From: Desulfovibrio subterraneus
Lineage (GTDB): Bacteria; Desulfobacterota; Desulfovibrionia; Desulfovibrionales; Desulfovibrionaceae
Length of the DNA stretch: 64,000 nucleotides
Assembly (NCBI RefSeq): GCF_013340285.1
Contig: NZ_BLVO01000013.1
Location: 1,037,574-1,101,573 of the forward strand
Direction of reading: 5' to 3'
In this document: positions 34,798-44,232 of the stretch, piece after piece
How positions within the stretch are numbered: position 1 is the first letter of the stretch
How the letters are laid out: each line of letters opens with the position of its first letter
Translations under genes and position numbers: made by a program
The notes under the pieces: generated by a model
Databases searched by the model: none
What the model saw: only the letters and a program-made list of their open reading frames with translations
What the model was told of the DNA's origin: nothing

Positions 34798-35895
34798 CTA
34801 TCGGGATCGGACGAAATTCATGGTCAGTACCTTGCCGTCGGCACCGTCGAGTTTCACATTCTTTCCATTCAGGGCAAGGCTGACACCGCCGGAGTTTCCA
34901 AGGCGCAACGTCAGGGTCTTGGGGAAGCGTATTACAAATTTCTGGCCGGAGCGAAGATACATCTCCTTGCGATCAACCCCGTCTCCCCATGCTTCAACCC
35001 AGCACTCGGCCGAAGCGGAAAGGGTAATCTTCTGATCACCGGAAACCTTTGGCAGCGCCACGTCCTGCGAAGCAGAGCCGCTGGTCACCACACTTACGTG
35101 GTCAGACTCCTGAGCCGGAGCAGCAGCCTGTTCCGTAACGGCAGGCGTTTCCGTACTTTCTTCTTCAGCCGGGGGTTCAACAACGGCCGGGGCGCCCTGA
35201 TCTGCCGAAGCGGCGGGCGCTTCAAGGCCTGCCTGAGACTGGTCTGCCTGCGGAGCCGCCTCCATGGAGAGCGCGCTCTGTGCACCGTTCAGGGCCTTAT
35301 CTGCCAGATCGCTTCCGGCGGACCCTTCCGCGGGAGCTTCAATCGAAGCTCCCGTGGAAGAGTTAGTGGACAGATTATCAGAAGCACCGGCGGGTGCTTC
35401 TTCCGGAGCGGGCACCGGGTCCTGCACGGCAGGCGGTGTTTCCGGCGCAGGTTGAACTGCGGATTCGGCAGGAAGGTTCTCCCCTGACACAACGGCCGGA
35501 GCCGAAGGTGTCCGCAGGAAGAAATACCACCCGCCACCAGCTGAAAGACCAAGCAGCAGAACAATGAGCACTATCCAGAGCCAGCTGGGAGAGGAGGACT
35601 GGACATTTCGGGCATTATACACCGGTTCGGGATCTTCGGGTTCGCCGTAGGCCTCCAGATAGATGGCATCCACGGCCGCACCGAGTTCTTCCGGGTTAAG
35701 CTTCACTATCCGTGCATAAGACTTAACAAAGCCCTTGGTATAAACCAGATGAGGCAGTTCCTCCAGCTCACCGCTCTCCAATGCTTTCAGTGTCCGTATG
35801 GCTACCTTGATACTTCGCGAGACATCCTCGCGTGAAAGCCCCCTGAGTTCTCTCTCCTTCTGCAGGAGAGCCCCCAATTCGGTCATTGAAGTCAT
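34798..35895 (-). CDS. RodZ-like transmembrane helix-turn-helix protein
   Basis: A 365-residue bitopic protein. Residues 6-75 form a cytoplasmic HTH of the RodZ type (LGALLQKERELRGLSREDVS). One membrane helix lies at about 105-127. Residues 130-280 are a low-complexity Ala/Pro/Glu linker, and residues 285-360 form a beta-rich DUF4115 domain. RodZ links MreB filaments to the cell-wall elongation machinery; the HTH is not thought to bind DNA as its main job. GGAGG sits four bases before the ATG at 35895. No mreB is nearby. Confidence 0.88.
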   Translation of the reverse strand: MTSMTELGALLQKERELRGLSREDVSRSIKVAIRTLKALESGELEELPHLVYTKGFVKSYARIVKLNPEELGAAVDAIYLEAYGEPEDPEPVYNARNVQSSSPSWLWIVLIVLLLGLSAGGGWYFFLRTPSAPAVVSGENLPAESAVQPAPETPPAVQDPVPAPEEAPAGASDNLSTNSSTGASIEAPAEGSAGSDLADKALNGAQSALSMEAAPQADQSQAGLEAPAASADQGAPAVVEPPAEEESTETPAVTEQAAAPAQESDHVSVVTSGSASQDVALPKVSGDQKITLSASAECWVEAWGDGVDRKEMYLRSGQKFVIRFPKTLTLRLGNSGGVSLALNGKNVKLDGADGKVLTMNFVRSR

Positions 35896-35925
35896 TAAGC
35901 CTCCGAAGAGTCGGACGTTGATGGA

Positions 35926-36921
35926 TTACAGATTGATTTTAACCACTGCCTTTTCACGCAGTTTGGTTGTGTATTCTTCAAAACGGGATTCGAGCATGGG
36001 CTGGCGCAGCGTATTCTCGATGGTGCTGTACACATCCTCCAGAGGAAGCATATCGCCGGAGGTCGCCTTGTCGAGTTTAAGCACGATGGTTGCGCCTTCC
36101 TGCTCAAAAGGTTCGGCCACCTGCCCAGCAGAAAGAGGCTCAAGGGCTTCTCGCCACGTGGAGGAAAGATCCTTCCATGCAAGGTCGCCCAGAAGACCAC
36201 CGTTGTCCTTGGCAGGACCGACGGAGAACATCTTCACGGCGTCTTCAAATGAAAGCTTGCCTTCGCGGATCATGCCCAGAGGCTTTTCCTTATCTGCATT
36301 GGGAGCAAAGACAAGCATCTTGACAGTAACTTTTCTTTCGCTCGTAAATTCGGACTTGTGCTCATCATAATAGGCCTGCACATCTTCCTTGGTCACAACG
36401 ACCTTGCGGCTGACCATATAACTGATGAGCCTGGAGCGGACGATGTTCTTGCGTACCTTGCCGAAGAGCATATCGTATGAAACGCCATCCGCCTTCATCT
36501 GCTCCTTGACCTGTTCAAGGGTCATGTTGCTGCGCTGGGCCATCTTGCGGATTTCGTTCTCCACCTCGGTGTCCTTCACGGTCAGCTGGTAGCGCTCTGC
36601 TTCCTGCGTGAAGAGCTCGTCGGTGATCATGGCATCCAGCACTTTTCTCTCGATGGCATGAATTCTGTCGGCATCGCCCGGATTTTTGCGGGAAAGACCG
36701 GTCTTGAGCAACTCCGGGGCCACTGCTTCCTGAACATCATATTGGGTAATGATCGACCCGTTCACAACGGCGACGATCTTGTTGAAAACGGTTTCGGCTC
36801 CTGCGATGCCGGCACTCAGAAAAAGTACGCACGCAAGAATGGAACAGGCACAAAAGGCCCGCAAAGTTCTATGCTTAGGTGACAATACCCACTCCCAGAT
36901 TATGGTTGAAGGAATAGACAT
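35926..36921 (-). CDS. SurA-like periplasmic chaperone / peptidyl-prolyl isomerase
   Basis: A protein of up to 331 residues with a Sec signal ending in SAGIAGA, a SurA_N-type chaperone domain (NKIVAVVNGSIITQYDVQEA...) and one parvulin-like domain (about residues 195-290). SurA escorts outer-membrane proteins through the periplasm. The ATG at 36921 has no good ribosome-binding site. A TTG at 36885 (12 codons in) has GGGAG six bases before it and leaves a cleaner signal peptide, so it may be the true start. It precedes the RodZ-like gene by 30 bp. Confidence 0.9.
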   Translation of the reverse strand: MSIPSTIIWEWVLSPKHRTLRAFCACSILACVLFLSAGIAGAETVFNKIVAVVNGSIITQYDVQEAVAPELLKTGLSRKNPGDADRIHAIERKVLDAMITDELFTQEAERYQLTVKDTEVENEIRKMAQRSNMTLEQVKEQMKADGVSYDMLFGKVRKNIVRSRLISYMVSRKVVVTKEDVQAYYDEHKSEFTSERKVTVKMLVFAPNADKEKPLGMIREGKLSFEDAVKMFSVGPAKDNGGLLGDLAWKDLSSTWREALEPLSAGQVAEPFEQEGATIVLKLDKATSGDMLPLEDVYSTIENTLRQPMLESRFEEYTTKLREKAVVKINL

Positions 36922-36990
36922 GTGCTGCCGCTTCAGCTGGTTACGGTTATTTCATAACCGGCAACAGCAACGCATCATCAGTTTACGTTT

Positions 36991-37019
36991 CGTGTAATCT
37001 GTTTCCAGATGTTATGCAA
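36991..37019 (-). promoter_or_regulatory. Possible internal promoter for the surA-like gene
   Basis: On the minus strand TTGCAT (37014-37019), 17-bp spacer, TACACG (36991-36996). The spacer holds a small palindrome, ATCTG-GAAA-CAGAT. The match is weak. Confidence 0.3.
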
Positions 37020-37070
37020 CAATAGGGAAAAAATACCGGACCTTCACGGAACCTTGCGTGAACATTAAAG

Positions 37071-37096
37071 GATTGCGGTAACTGCATACCGCAATC
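37071..37096 (-). terminator. Hairpin after the PPIase lipoprotein gene, partial terminator
   Basis: Perfect 10-bp stem (37071-37080 with 37087-37096), six-base loop, directly after the lipoprotein stop codon. The following CTTTAATGTT is a poor T tract, so partial termination or mRNA end protection is more likely than a full stop. Confidence 0.5.
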
Positions 37097-37098
37097 AA

Positions 37099-38127
37099 TC
37101 ATTGCGCTTTGGCATCCGCCCCGCCGCCTTCAGCATTCTGCCCTGATTTGGGAGCATCTTCTGCGTTTTTGTCTTCCGCAGGATGCAGCAGCAGACTGGA
37201 AATACGTATATCCGCCTTGCCCAGTTCCTCGCTGAGCCACTCATCAAAAGCAGACTGTAGCTTCTGCTCCAGCAGCACCTTTTCCACAAGCGGATAAGCA
37301 TGAGAGGGGCCCAGAACCTTTTCCGGCAAGTTCTCCAGCAAGATGAGTGACTCAAAGCTGTTATCGGCATTCATGACGGCACTGGCCTCCCCTTCCTTCA
37401 GCTTGTCGAAGGTAGACTTCCAGTTCACAGGCATCATGTTCAACCGCATTTTCAATTCGCGGACGGTGATATCGTCGAAGGACTTTAAAATTTCCTCTTC
37501 GGGAGTACCGGCAAGCCACATGTCGCGGGCTTTGCTCACGTGCTCCCTGTCCCTGCCGGAAAGATGCAGAAAACGGATGCGCGGCGGAAGATAGAAATCG
37601 GCCACATGATCTTTGTAGTACGCTTCCGCCTCTTGCGAGGTCAACTTGATACGCGGTCGCAGAACGTCAGTTTTGAGGGTTTCCATGGCCAGTTGCTGAC
37701 GCAGCTGGGTACGCCACACGGTGATGTCTATGTACTCTTCCACCAGAGCCTTTTCAAACTGCCCCTCGGGGTAATCGGCTCGTATGACGGCCTCCGCATT
37801 GGCGACAGCCTCATCGGTAACACTCAACCCTGCTCTGACCAAAGCCTGATTTACAAGCTCATTCACGATAAGACGGGCCAGCACGTTGCCGTAATCCTCC
37901 CGCAAGGCATCCACCGCCGGAACCATGCCGCCGGACCAACTCAGATTGTTCAGATCGTAGCTGGCTTCAAGCTGGGTAAGATAGATAGGCTTGCCGTTGA
38001 CAGTGGCAACCACCCCTTCCTGTTCCATATCCTTGGAGCAGCCGGCAAACAGCAGCACCGCAGACAGGCAACACAGAGTCAGGGAACACAAATGGCGCAA
38101 ACGGGCATATCTTATCTTGTGCAGCAT
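37099..38127 (-). CDS. Periplasmic lipoprotein of the SurA/PrsA type (foldase-like)
   Basis: A 342-residue protein with a lipoprotein signal peptide; the lipobox LLFAGC puts the lipidated Cys near residue 30. A SurA_N-like domain (VVATVNGKPIYLTQLEASYD) follows, then a divergent parvulin-type domain (YYKDHVADFYLPPRIRFLHL...) and a Glu/Asp/Ala-rich tail. It probably acts as a membrane-anchored chaperone or PPIase; catalytic residues of parvulins are hard to recognise, so it may be chaperone only. AAGGA lies six bases before ATG 38127. It starts ten bases after mfd ends. Confidence 0.85.
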   Translation of the reverse strand: MLHKIRYARLRHLCSLTLCCLSAVLLFAGCSKDMEQEGVVATVNGKPIYLTQLEASYDLNNLSWSGGMVPAVDALREDYGNVLARLIVNELVNQALVRAGLSVTDEAVANAEAVIRADYPEGQFEKALVEEYIDITVWRTQLRQQLAMETLKTDVLRPRIKLTSQEAEAYYKDHVADFYLPPRIRFLHLSGRDREHVSKARDMWLAGTPEEEILKSFDDITVRELKMRLNMMPVNWKSTFDKLKEGEASAVMNADNSFESLILLENLPEKVLGPSHAYPLVEKVLLEQKLQSAFDEWLSEELGKADIRISSLLLHPAEDKNAEDAPKSGQNAEGGGADAKAQ

Positions 38128-38136
38128 CACAGGTCC

Positions 38137-41100
38137 TTATTTTTTCTGTAAAAGAGGCGTCAACTCGGCCCGGGCATTCTCCAGACGCTCTCTGACATTT
38201 CCCCCAGTCTCCATCCTGAACTCAAGGCATGCCGGCGGGACTAGACGGGCGGAAGAGGCGCGGGCGCCAACCCATTCCACAAGCGCAGCCGGTGAAACGG
38301 CATCTGATTTATCGCCCCATATGAGACGTACCTTATCCTTGAAGATGTCAGCCCTCTGCACCTGCATGGACATGAGGAATCGCTTGAACAGTAACACACC
38401 GAGGAAGTTGGAAAGCTCTTCAGGCAGCGGTCCGAAACGGTCGCGCATTTCCAGTTCGAGATCCTGCAGCATAACGGCATCCACGGCAGACGACAGCATC
38501 TTGTAAAAACGCAGACGTTCCCTTCCATCCGTGATGTACGTTTCGGGAATATGGGCATTCACGCCAATATTGAGTTCTGTTTCCACGGCAATCAGGGACT
38601 CTTCGCCCTTCAGGCGTCTCACTTCCTCTTCCAGCATTTCCAGATACAAGTCCAGCCCCACGCGGGCCATCTGGCCCGATTGAGCTTCGCCGAGGATGTT
38701 GCCGGAACCGCGCAGACGCAGGTCTTCCATGGCCACCTGGAAACCGGCTCCGAGGTAGTCCATCTCCATAATGATCCTGAGGCGTTTTCGGGCTATATCC
38801 TGCAATGTTTCCAGATTGTTCACCACAAACACGGCATGGGCCTGAACATCCGAACGGCCCACACGGCCTCGCAACTGGTAAAGCTGTCCGAGTCCGAACA
38901 TCTGGGCCTGGTCCACGATCAGCGTGTTAGCGCGCGGAAAATCCAGACCGGATTCCACAATGGCGGTGCATACCAGAACATCCAGTTCACCATGCCAGAA
39001 TTTGTGCATGGTGGTTTCCAGATCCTTCTCGGACATCTGACCGTGTGCCTGCCCCAATCTGGCTTCCGGCACGAGCTGGCGCACATACTCCGCCACGCGC
39101 TCAAGACCCTCTATGCGGTTGTGAACCCAGAAGACCTGACCGTCCCTGTCCAGCTCCCGCTTGATATAGCCGCGCAGCATATCCGCGTCGCGCTCGATAA
39201 GGTCGGTTTCTACCGGTTTTCTTCCGAGCGGGGCCGTTTCTATAACGGAAAGCTCACGGATGCCCGACATGGAAAGCTGCAATGTTCTGGGAATGGGGGT
39301 GGCCGAAAGCGTGAGAACGTCTACATTCTTCCTGAACTTCTTGAGCTTCTCCTTGTGGCGGACGCCAAAGCGTTGCTCCTCGTCCAGAACGAGCAAAGCG
39401 AGATTGGGCAGATCCACATCGTCTGAAAGAAGACGGTGCGTCCCGATGAGAATATCCACCTGCCCCTTTGAGGCCGCGGCAAGCACTTCCTTCTGCTTCT
39501 GGCGGGTCACGAACCGGCTAAGCATGCCTATGTTGACGGGGAAGCCGCCCAGACGACTCTTGAAAGTCTGATAATGCTGTTCCGCAAGGATGGTGGTGGG
39601 ACAAAGCAAGGCCACCTGTTTTCCCTCACAGGCGGCACGGAACGCGGCTCGCATGGCCACCTCCGTCTTGCCGAAGCCCACGTCGCCGCATACCAGGCGG
39701 TCCATGGGGGTGGGCTTTTCCATATCTTCCAGCACATCCTGAATGGCACGGGCCTGATCCGGCGTTTCCTCAAAGCCGAAAGAGGCTTCAAATTCCCTGT
39801 ACAGTTCATTGATGGGGCCGTAGCCAAACCCCTTGGCAATGCGCCGCCATGCGTACATTTCCACAAGGTCGTGGGCGATTTTTTCAATGGCCTTGCGCGC
39901 CCGGGACTTTGAGGTGAGCCAGCCTGCACCGCCCAGTTTGTCGAGGGCAGGAGCGCCCCCGTCCGGTCCTTTGAACCGCTGGATAAGACCGAGCCGGTCA
40001 ACAGGCAGATACAGCTTGTCATCGCCAGCATAGCGCAGCAGCAGATAATCGTTGGCCACACCGCCCAGTTCCATGCGGTGCATGCCGTCAAATATTGCTA
40101 TGCCGTAGTCCCGGTGGACAAGATGATCACCCGGCGTCAGGTCATCATGCTCCTTCAGCCCCGCAAAGGCTCCTGTGCGGGCCCGCTCCCGACGCTCCGT
40201 TCTCGGCTGGATGACATCCTCTCCGAGTATGAGCACCTTGTCCCATACAAGGTCAATACCGCGCCGGAATGGTGCCACCAGTGCGAACAATCCCTTTTCC
40301 CATAGCGAATAGCGCAGGTGGGGCATAAGCCCGTCCTGCTCGGCCAGCTTGAGGAACTTGGCCCTGCTCCGCTCATTGGAAAAAGCAAGAAGTACCTGCC
40401 GCTTTTCGTGCGTCCACTTGCGCAACCGGGAGACAAGGGCCTGCCACGGGCGATCCTGATCCTGCGACGAGGTGAAAATATCCTGAAACGCACCATACGA
40501 ACGTTCAGTCAGGTCTGCTCCCTGCTTCTCCACGCCGATGACCAGATCTTCAAAGTGAACGCGGCGATTATCAGACCAGACAGCTGTTGCCTGATCCTGC
40601 GAACGAAGGGCCATGCTTGCGGGCTGACGAAGGCCCGTCTCAGCCGCTTGCTTATCGAGAAAGGCGTGCCAAGTGCGTTCTGACTCTTCAAGTGATTCTT
40701 TAAGTTCCCGCTCGGAAGGCAGAATGAATACGGCGTCTTTGGGCAGCCACTGCTCAAGAAAAGCCGCCTGCTCGTAATAGGACCCCGGCAGAATTGGCGT
40801 TGATCCCTCTTCTGCCGCACGGGTAAAAGCCCCGGCCTGTCCCTTGGCCAGCTTGCCGTGCTTTTCCAGCTCCTTCCACCACTGCACCGCCTTGGCTCTC
40901 TGATCTGAACTCAGAATGAGAGGCGATGTGGGCAGCAGTACAATCTCCTGCATATTGCCGCGGGAACGCTGGCTTGAAGGGTCAAAGAGCCGTATTTCCT
41001 CAAGCTGGTCACCAAAAAATTCCAAACGGACAGGGCGCGCATAACCGGGACAGAAGATATCAAGTATATCCCCGCGCAGCGCCATTTCTCCCGGCTGGGT

Positions 41101-41601
41101 CACCATGGGAACACGGGAATACCCCCACTCCACACATTGATCGAGCAGCAGATCGGGGCCAGTATCATCCCCCACGGGCAGGACCAGCTCATGCGTGTCG
41201 AAAAGGGTAACCGGCGGCAGCTTGGGCAGGAAGTTATCCAGCGAAACCAGAACACCCTGGTGCTTCTTGCGCAGGCTCAACGAGTACAGGCTGGCAATGC
41301 GCGAAGACCATGCGCTCTTGCCGTGAGAACCGGCAGGATGCTGGGGTATAACGGTCCAGGGCTGTTCCCAGACCGGAGAAGTAAGGTTGGTCTCTTCAGT
41401 GGAACTTTCCGGCGTAAAAAGGGTAAGAAGACCTTTCAGTTCCGCCAGTTCCTGCGAGTTGCGCACGACAACCACCACATGCTCATCCCTGTTCCGCAGA
41501 GAATGGGCCATGCGGGCCTGAGAAGCGGGACCGCTCCTCGCTACCTGAACAACACGCTGCGTAGAATTCTGCAGCGCCAGAATCATCTCGTCAAAAAGCA
41601 C
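38137..41601 (-). CDS. mfd: Transcription-repair coupling factor Mfd
   Basis: A 1154-residue protein of full Mfd length. Order: an N-terminal UvrB-like region (about 1-350), the RNA-polymerase-interacting domain at about 480-550 (LTPGDHLVHRDYGIAIFDG), the RecG-like motor with Walker A GDVGFGKTE near residue 642 and DEEQRFGV near 739, and the C-terminal TRCF domain. Mfd removes stalled RNA polymerase and recruits UvrA. The start is GTG at 41601 with only a weak ribosome-binding site; an ATG five codons on is possible. It heads the leftward cluster. Confidence 0.97.
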   Translation of the reverse strand: MLFDEMILALQNSTQRVVQVARSGPASQARMAHSLRNRDEHVVVVVRNSQELAELKGLLTLFTPESSTEETNLTSPVWEQPWTVIPQHPAGSHGKSAWSSRIASLYSLSLRKKHQGVLVSLDNFLPKLPPVTLFDTHELVLPVGDDTGPDLLLDQCVEWGYSRVPMVTQPGEMALRGDILDIFCPGYARPVRLEFFGDQLEEIRLFDPSSQRSRGNMQEIVLLPTSPLILSSDQRAKAVQWWKELEKHGKLAKGQAGAFTRAAEEGSTPILPGSYYEQAAFLEQWLPKDAVFILPSERELKESLEESERTWHAFLDKQAAETGLRQPASMALRSQDQATAVWSDNRRVHFEDLVIGVEKQGADLTERSYGAFQDIFTSSQDQDRPWQALVSRLRKWTHEKRQVLLAFSNERSRAKFLKLAEQDGLMPHLRYSLWEKGLFALVAPFRRGIDLVWDKVLILGEDVIQPRTERRERARTGAFAGLKEHDDLTPGDHLVHRDYGIAIFDGMHRMELGGVANDYLLLRYAGDDKLYLPVDRLGLIQRFKGPDGGAPALDKLGGAGWLTSKSRARKAIEKIAHDLVEMYAWRRIAKGFGYGPINELYREFEASFGFEETPDQARAIQDVLEDMEKPTPMDRLVCGDVGFGKTEVAMRAAFRAACEGKQVALLCPTTILAEQHYQTFKSRLGGFPVNIGMLSRFVTRQKQKEVLAAASKGQVDILIGTHRLLSDDVDLPNLALLVLDEEQRFGVRHKEKLKKFRKNVDVLTLSATPIPRTLQLSMSGIRELSVIETAPLGRKPVETDLIERDADMLRGYIKRELDRDGQVFWVHNRIEGLERVAEYVRQLVPEARLGQAHGQMSEKDLETTMHKFWHGELDVLVCTAIVESGLDFPRANTLIVDQAQMFGLGQLYQLRGRVGRSDVQAHAVFVVNNLETLQDIARKRLRIIMEMDYLGAGFQVAMEDLRLRGSGNILGEAQSGQMARVGLDLYLEMLEEEVRRLKGEESLIAVETELNIGVNAHIPETYITDGRERLRFYKMLSSAVDAVMLQDLELEMRDRFGPLPEELSNFLGVLLFKRFLMSMQVQRADIFKDKVRLIWGDKSDAVSPAALVEWVGARASSARLVPPACLEFRMETGGNVRERLENARAELTPLLQKK

Positions 41602-41658
41602 TGGAAACCCGTTTGGTTGGCATCCGTTCAGCTCGGCACAATGCCGGGAAGGGACGAC

Positions 41659-41695
41659 AAAAAGCCGCCGTGCTCCTTTCGGAACATCTGGCGGC
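41659..41695 (-). terminator. Rho-independent terminator of cheW
   Basis: Leftward: GCCGCC/GGCGGC outer stem (41690-41695 with 41664-41669) and inner TGTTCC-GAAA-GGAGCA stem, followed by five T (A run around 41659-41663). Confidence 0.88.
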
Positions 41696-41718
41696 CCTTG
41701 TATCGATACGGACGCGGT

Positions 41719-42195
41719 TTAGATCTGACCAAGCACGTTGAGGTCGTCGTTGGAAAGCAGACGGTCGAGATCGAGCAGGATGAGCAGACGATCCTGAAGC
41801 TTTCCGACACCGCTGATATATTCCGACTCCATCCCTGCCACAACGGGCGGCGGCGGCTCGACCGTGCTGGCGGGAATACGCAGCACTTCCGAAACCGAGT
41901 CCACAACAAAACCGACAATCATGTTATTGATTTCAATAACAATGATTCTCGTATGCTTGTCATGGGTCTTGGAAGTCAGACCAAAACGACGACGAAGGTC
42001 AATAATGGGAATAACCTTGCCGCGAAGGTTGATTACCCCTTCAACAAATTCAGGCGCACGGGGAACCTTGGTGATTTCCATGGTGCGGATTATCTCCTGC
42101 ACCTTCAGAATATCAACCCCGAATTCTTCGTCGCCTATACTGAAGGTCACGAGCTGCAGAAGTTCGTCGTCCTGCTTTCTCTGCGCTTCACTCAT
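41719..42195 (-). CDS. cheW: Chemotaxis coupling protein CheW
   Basis: A 158-residue single-domain CheW that bridges chemoreceptors and the kinase CheA. Seen: LVTFSIGDEEFGVDILKVQEII at the start, VINLRGKVIPIIDLRRRFG in the middle and VGFVVDSVSEVLRI later. ATG 42195 has AGGAG seven bases before it; the frame upstream of it is not family-like. It stands alone with its own terminator, away from any cheA, so it may serve scattered receptors such as the one at 9.5 kb. Confidence 0.97.
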   Translation of the reverse strand: MSEAQRKQDDELLQLVTFSIGDEEFGVDILKVQEIIRTMEITKVPRAPEFVEGVINLRGKVIPIIDLRRRFGLTSKTHDKHTRIIVIEINNMIVGFVVDSVSEVLRIPASTVEPPPPVVAGMESEYISGVGKLQDRLLILLDLDRLLSNDDLNVLGQI

Positions 42196-42349
42196 TTCGC
42201 TACTCCTTCTAAGAAGTCTGCCCCGGAAAGAGGCCGAAACGTCCTGTTTCAATAGGTCAGTATGCAATGTACCGATATTGCGTACACATGGCAACTAGTT
42301 TGGACAAAACAGCCCCAACCAGCCATGATAATCGTCGAAACAAAAAGGG

Positions 42350-42378
42350 TTGTAAAAGGTGATAGGGTCGGATATTAG
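42350..42378 (+). promoter_or_regulatory. Candidate promoter of the 75-residue orphan gene
   Basis: TTGTAA (42350-42355), 17-bp spacer, TATTAG (42373-42378), about 58 bp before the ATG. Confidence 0.45.
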
Positions 42379-42436
42379 TATTGCGTCATTGCAGAGCGAT
42401 GACAAAACCGCCCGTACGGCAAGGAGTCCCACTTTG

Positions 42437-42664
42437 ATGGCGAACATTTTTCCCTATCCTGAGGATGCCCCGCTCCACATGCAGATAAAATCTCTTGGAG
42501 ATGATGAGCTTCTTGACTTCTGGGAAGAAACACAATTTCTCGAACGCTTTCTTGAAGACGACATGCAGGCCCGCAATCAGGCCTCCATGCAGTATGAGCG
42601 CCTTATCCTTCAGGAGCTGCAGCTGCGCTCCTGCAGGCGATGCGTCTCCGAACGCAGAGCGTAA
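42437..42664 (+). CDS. Small acidic protein, function unknown
   Basis: A 75-residue soluble protein. The first 50 residues are rich in Asp/Glu and aromatic residues (DDELLDFWEETQFLERFLEDD) and predict as helix; the C-terminus is basic with a CRRC pair. AAGGAG lies ten bases before the ATG, a candidate promoter stands upstream, and a perfect 10-bp-stem terminator follows, so it is a complete single-gene unit. I do not recognise the family. It lies divergent from cheW and convergent with the UDP-glucose dehydrogenase gene. Confidence 0.78.
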   Translation: MANIFPYPEDAPLHMQIKSLGDDELLDFWEETQFLERFLEDDMQARNQASMQYERLILQELQLRSCRRCVSERRA

Positions 42665-42680
42665 CTCCGACACATCCGGC

Positions 42681-42708
42681 AAGGCGGCCCCAGCGGGCCG
42701 CCTTTTTT
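42681..42708 (+). terminator. Rho-independent terminator of the small acidic protein gene
   Basis: Perfect 10-bp stem (42681-42690 with 42695-42704), CAGC loop, six T in all. Confidence 0.92.
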
Positions 42709-42731
42709 ATTGCCCAATATTGCCCACTACC

Positions 42732-42769
42732 AACAAACAAGGGCTCCCGATGTGCACCGGGAGCCCTTG
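42732..42769 (-). terminator. Rho-independent terminator of UDP-glucose dehydrogenase gene
   Basis: Leftward: 12-bp stem (42758-42769 with 42738-42749), eight-base loop, then TTTGTTGG. Confidence 0.8.
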
Positions 42770-42791
42770 CTTCATTCAATTATCAGATACG

Positions 42792-44129
42792 CTACTTGGG
42801 ATCGGGACGCCCCACGCAGAAGTAGGCAAAACCAAGTTCAGCCATCATGCTCGGCGGGTACAGGTTACGACCGTCGAACAGAATGGGAGCGGACAGAGAG
42901 GCCTTTATGCGGTCGAAATCCGGGGTACGGAACTGGTTCCACTCGGTTACAACCAGCAGCGCCTGCGCACCTTCCACAGCCTCGTACTGCTTGTCCACGA
43001 TTTCCACCAGCGGATCGTTTTCAAACAGAGGCTTCACCTTTTCGCCTGCAACGGGGTCAAAGGCACGGATGCGCATACCCTTTGCAGTGAGTTCCTTGAT
43101 CATGGCAAGCGAAGCTGCCTCGCGGGTATCGTCGGTGTTGGCCTTGAATGCAATGCCCCATATGGCGAGGGTCTTGCCGGCCACTCCACCCTGCGGTTCA
43201 AAGTAGTCGAGAATGCGTTCGGCCATGCGAAGCTTCTGACGATCGTTCACGTTATCCACGGATTCGAGCAACTCGGGACGGAAATCATACTCATGCGCTG
43301 TGTTGATGAGCGCCTTCACGTCCTTGGGGAAGCAGGAACCGCCGTAGCCTACGCCGGGGTAGATGAAGTGATAGCCGATGCGATGGTCGGAACCGATGCC
43401 AATGCGCACATCACGCACGTCAGCCCCCACACGTTCGCAAATATTAGCCACTTCGTTGATAAAGGAAATCTTGGTGGCGAGCATGCAGTTGGCAGCGTAC
43501 TTGGTCATTTCCGCGCTACGCACACCCATGACAATCATCTTCTCGCGGCTGCGGGCAAAGGGAGCGTAAAGAGTGCGCAGGTATTCAGCAGACTTCTCGC
43601 TTTCCGTACCCACCACCACGCGGTCGGGCTTCATGAAGTCGTTGACTGCGTCGCCTTCCTTGAGGAATTCGGGGTTGGAAACCACGTCGAATTCAATATC
43701 AACACCACGTTTTGCAAGCTCATCGCTGATGATACCGCGCACACGGTCCGCAGTGCCAACCGGCACAGTGGACTTGTCCACAACGATGACAGGTTTGTGC
43801 ATGTGCTGACCGATTTCGCGGGCCACCTGCTCAACATAGCAAAGATCGCAGGAGCCATCGGGACGGGAAGGAGTTCCCACGGTTATGAAAACGAACTGCG
43901 CCCGTTCCATACCTTCTGCAAGGCTGGTGGTAAATATGAGATTACCTTCGGCGTAATTGCGGCGCACCAGCTCCTCAAGACCGGGCTCGTAAATATGCAC
44001 CTTGCCGGCCTGAAGCGTTTTCACCACATCGGGATTCACATCCACGCAGGTGACGGTATTTCCCATTTCAGCAAAGCATGCGGCGCTGACAAGACCAACA
44101 TAACCGGTTCCGACTATACAAACATTCAT
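42792..44129 (-). CDS. ugd: UDP-glucose 6-dehydrogenase
   Basis: A 445-residue enzyme that oxidises UDP-glucose to UDP-glucuronate with two NAD. The NAD-binding start CIVGTGYVGLVSAACFAEMG, the VDKSTVPVGTADRV segment and the catalytic Cys in GVGYGGSCFPKD (near residue 263) are present. The product feeds capsule, exopolysaccharide or LPS synthesis. It is a single-gene unit; no other nucleotide-sugar gene is adjacent. Confidence 0.97.
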   Translation of the reverse strand: MNVCIVGTGYVGLVSAACFAEMGNTVTCVDVNPDVVKTLQAGKVHIYEPGLEELVRRNYAEGNLIFTTSLAEGMERAQFVFITVGTPSRPDGSCDLCYVEQVAREIGQHMHKPVIVVDKSTVPVGTADRVRGIISDELAKRGVDIEFDVVSNPEFLKEGDAVNDFMKPDRVVVGTESEKSAEYLRTLYAPFARSREKMIVMGVRSAEMTKYAANCMLATKISFINEVANICERVGADVRDVRIGIGSDHRIGYHFIYPGVGYGGSCFPKDVKALINTAHEYDFRPELLESVDNVNDRQKLRMAERILDYFEPQGGVAGKTLAIWGIAFKANTDDTREAASLAMIKELTAKGMRIRAFDPVAGEKVKPLFENDPLVEIVDKQYEAVEGAQALLVVTEWNQFRTPDFDRIKASLSAPILFDGRNLYPPSMMAELGFAYFCVGRPDPK

Positions 44130-44232
44130 TATATACCTCTGCTATATGAAGCGAATGACCATTCTTACAATACCCGAAGCATTTACCCTCTGAGCCTCTT
44201 TTCGTCAACAAGGTGCAATCCCCCTGTAAACC

